From Flavobacterium sp. 1 (GTDB lineage Bacteria; Bacteroidota; Bacteroidia; Flavobacteriales; Flavobacteriaceae), in the NCBI RefSeq assembly GCF_002797935.1, contig NZ_PGER01000001.1, positions 1,674,001-1,738,000 of the forward strand: a stretch of DNA of 64,000 nt, in the 5' to 3' direction. The notes under the pieces were generated by a model. That model was not told the origin of the DNA, searched no databases, and worked only from the letters and a program-made list of their open reading frames with translations. Position numbers and translations under genes: made by a program. Shown piece by piece: positions 62,701 through 64,000 of this stretch. Within the stretch, counting starts at the first letter, position 1; every line of letters begins with the position of its first letter.

Positions 62701-64000
62701 TTCAATTTGTGCAATTCAGCATTATCAATTTTTATCTGAAAATCATATTGGCTTTCTTTTTTACTTAAATTAACCAAACCGTCAAAGTTCATTTTCAAAT
62801 TAGGGTCATTTACAATAATTGATCCTTTATACAATGGCAGTTTAAAATTGCCATTTATTTTTATGTTTTTATAATTATACCCATTATAGGCAATTTTAGA
62901 CACATCTCCTTTTAATGAAGTATCCAAATACTTTTCCGAAAATCCTTTTCCATCAACATCTAAATTCAGACTTACTAAAGACAAATTTTTATTATCTAAA
63001 AGATTACCAATATTAAAATCATTCAAAACAACATATCCCTTATAGGCTGCTTTGTCGCTTTGATCCATATCTATAATCGTAAATTTAGCAGTCACCCCAC
63101 CCAAATCAGTTTTTGAAGTAAGATTTGCATGAATAGAAGTTGTAGTAACTTGTGTATTACCAACGAATGAAACATTTCCCAATTTCTTTATAATAACAGG
63201 CAGTTTTTTTCCTAAAACATTCGGCAGGATGCCAACTAAATCAGTATAATTCGAATTTAAATGATCAAACTTCCCGTTCATGTAGAATTTTTGATCCTTG
63301 TTCCCTAAAAGATTTTTAAAGTTAATAAAACCAATTACCCTTGTACCTTTATTATCATTTAGGCTTAAGTCCAAAAGCTTTAAATTATTCAGCGGTCCGG
63401 TAATACGACTTCTAAGCTTAAAAATCCTGTTCCTTCCTAATTCGTTATAAAAACATCGAATATCATTCGAAGCTATTTTTGCCGATTTTAGTTTAAAATC
63501 AAACTCTACTTTATTTTCAAAATCTGAAAAATCTTCAATTTCATAATTCAGCGCGGCATAACCTTTAATAGTAGATTCTTCGGTTTTTAATTCCATTTTA
63601 TCCAGTATCATGTGCTGCTGTGTGAAACTGTAATTCCCTTTTAAGTTTTTTATATACACTCCTCTATGATCCAAAAAAGACATTTTTTGAATATTCGCAT
63701 ATACTTCGGGACCATAGACTTTGAAATTGGTAACTGAGATTTTCAATCGGGTAAAATCAACAGATTTTGGTGTCTGATGATTCTCATTTATCAAAACAAA
63801 TCTGCCGTTTGACAAATCAACACTCGTAGCAGTCAATAAAAAAGGTTTCTTGGAAGGTGTCTTGCTTGTACCAAAAGCATCTATAAAATAATCCAGATTT
63901 GTCTTTTTTTCCTTTTTATAGGTTTTTAAATTAAAAAGAACGCCATCCAGAGCTATATCACTGAAAATCAAATCACCATCCAGCATTTTTTTGAACCCTA
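59772..64000 (-). CDS. tamB: TamB-like translocation/assembly protein (5' end outside window)
   Basis: The frame is still open at the right edge (codons before the Met at 63986 read GFKK), so at least 1408 residues are present and the N-terminal anchor is missing. The visible part is a long AsmA/DUF490 beta-groove made of many repeated strands, ending in the TamB C-terminal domain: LLVLDTQDSEDAAYFGTAFINGNATI, the FLPYDGTYNFKYGGLIDKKF region, VEVVIGIHGDLSHPEPDF, LSDKDVRQTQALYLLSTG and VVGDIDIKYRMNEDGSFNL. Family knowledge: TamB spans the periplasm and is implicated in phospholipid transport and outer-membrane protein assembly. The charged tail (NPDFIKFTKPATPN) is poorly conserved. It fits the envelope gene content of this segment. 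Confidence 0.92.
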   Translation of the reverse strand, partial: GFKKMLDGDLIFSDIALDGVLFNLKTYKKEKKTNLDYFIDAFGTSKTPSKKPFLLTATSVDLSNGRFVLINENHQTPKSVDFTRLKISVTNFKVYGPEVYANIQKMSFLDHRGVYIKNLKGNYSFTQQHMILDKMELKTEESTIKGYAALNYEIEDFSDFENKVEFDFKLKSAKIASNDIRCFYNELGRNRIFKLRSRITGPLNNLKLLDLSLNDNKGTRVIGFINFKNLLGNKDQKFYMNGKFDHLNSNYTDLVGILPNVLGKKLPVIIKKLGNVSFVGNTQVTTTSIHANLTSKTDLGGVTAKFTIIDMDQSDKAAYKGYVVLNDFNIGNLLDNKNLSLVSLNLDVDGKGFSEKYLDTSLKGDVSKIAYNGYNYKNIKINGNFKLPLYKGSIIVNDPNLKMNFDGLVNLSKKESQYDFQIKIDNAELHKLNFVSDTISQFKGDAIVDVQGNSIEDLHGNIYINNATYVNPKKTYQFNDFNLNSSFDEKRIRTIKITAPDITNGTIVGKFKFAELKGLISNSLGSLYTNYRPVKVRKGQFLKFNFEVYSKIVEMFFPEIKISENTIVKGIINSDNNEFKFNFNSPTITASDNSFDNIRVSIDNKNPLYNAYIELDSIKTKMYKIRDFSLINVTSKDTLFFRTEFKGGSKGDDYFNLDLYHTIDKDNKNIIGFSKSEIKLKNSLWFLNEQNSSNNRLVFDKKLSEFKLDDFILSNKDQEIKLNGEFKGNSYKDVNLEFKNFDINALTSAQESFAINGNLNGKINYYQNKLVYKPTASLVIDNLKVNNYDLGVLKFDIKGDEDFKKFTLYSTIENKDFESFSADGNFEIVNKETLFDLNFKFDRFNLATLNSLGGDVISNIRGLVSGNATIGGSVKKPDINGRLYVNNGGLSVPYLNVDYALKDRTIIDLTDEKFLFRNNTLTDTKFKTIGTLNGVVEHKNFSDWKLDLAINSKRLLVLDTQDSEDAAYFGTAFINGNATIKGPANGLVIKVDAKSEKGTVLKIPINNAESVSENSFIHFITPKEKFNLQKGIVEKTRNYNGLELEFDLEITPNAEVEVILDRNSGHGMKGRGNGNLLFKINTLGDFRMWGDFLPYDGTYNFKYGGLIDKKFNVKKGGSIVWEGNPMRAQLNLEAVYKTSANPALLLENSSVNKKIDVEVVIGIHGDLSHPEPDFMIDFPTIKSVMKSELESELSDKDVRQTQALYLLSTGSFLSKDGSSQAVSSSLYETASGMLGSIVHSTDEKFEMNFNVVSPDNRPSSQTDGRFEAIVSSKVNERITINGKIGVPFGGVHESSVVGDIDIKYRMNEDGSFNLHFFNKENDINYIGQDIGYTQGVGISYEVDFDTFKELVDKMFNNNKLNKKQKKESVKEADSDSNLNPDFIKFTKPATPNTDKPKVNQDAVLPEED

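Overview
The window is a piece of a Flavobacterium-like chromosome (phylum Bacteroidota). The evidence is low GC with A-rich leaders, promoters of the form TTG-N19-TAnnTTTG, a type IX secretion (T9SS) and gliding repertoire (SprB-type repeats, a type B C-terminal sorting domain, a PorP/SprF partner), a SusC/SusD pair, bacillithiol synthesis (BshA), and Bacteroidota-style Fe-S, MlaD and amidase envelope genes. No prophage, transposase, CRISPR array, rRNA or tRNA gene was seen. One RNA gene, the small SRP RNA, is clear.

Layout. 1-10.5 kb (+): the 3' part of a giant SprB-like repeat adhesin, a PorP/SprF-like protein, a TPR lipoprotein-like protein and an OmpA/PD40 protein, closed by a strong terminator. 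10.6-15.0 kb (-): CAP-domain lipoprotein, pdxH, rnz, a STAS-like small protein, pyrB and pyrR. 15.2-18.2 kb: a 57-residue lipoprotein, an asymmetric ABC-F ATPase, and a DUF2975/HTH pair bracketed by matching palindromes. 18.5-32.1 kb: an amino-sugar (GlcNAc/chito-oligosaccharide) utilisation locus with GH20 hexosaminidase, NagB-LmbE fusion, SusD, SusC, a divergent LytS/LytTR two-component system, a NagP/FucP-type transporter and a transaldolase-like aldolase. 32.3-39.1 kb: SDR, SRP RNA, glutaminyl cyclase, hutI, a coiled-coil protein, hutG and a DEAD-box helicase. 39.2-45.7 kb (-): hybrid histidine kinase, dicarboxylate symporter, aroC and bshA. 46-55.5 kb: PAP2 phosphatase, two conserved Fe-S proteins, MlaD and two tandem amidases (-), divergent from LptD (+). 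55.7-64 kb: RidA (+), then mgsA, a GlcNAc-kinase-like gene, gapA, pfkA and tamB (-; tamB runs off the right edge).

How the genes work together. The amino-sugar locus is a coherent pathway: GH20 trims oligosaccharides, SusCD and the MFS porter import them, and the kinase at 56.4 kb, NagB, PfkA and GapA feed glycolysis. The LytTR regulator lies beside a susC promoter carrying two perfect 10-bp direct repeats exactly 21 bp apart, the geometry LytTR proteins bind. SusCD, LptD, TamB, MlaD, the amidases and T9SS parts together make this an envelope-heavy segment.

Most worth a second look: (1) a 107-bp intergenic element at 45876-45982 with nested helices, probably a dispersed structured RNA or repeat; (2) paired inverted repeats around the DUF2975/HTH operon; (3) the LytTR-type repeats at susC; (4) a MITE-like GC-shifted block between aroC and bshA; (5) an amidase whose SPOR domain was cut off by a nonsense change, with the decayed remnant still readable; (6) an ABC-F protein with one canonical and one degenerate ATP site; (7) five near-identical 390-bp repeats with a mosaic variant pattern. 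I found no convincing wholly new multi-gene system.
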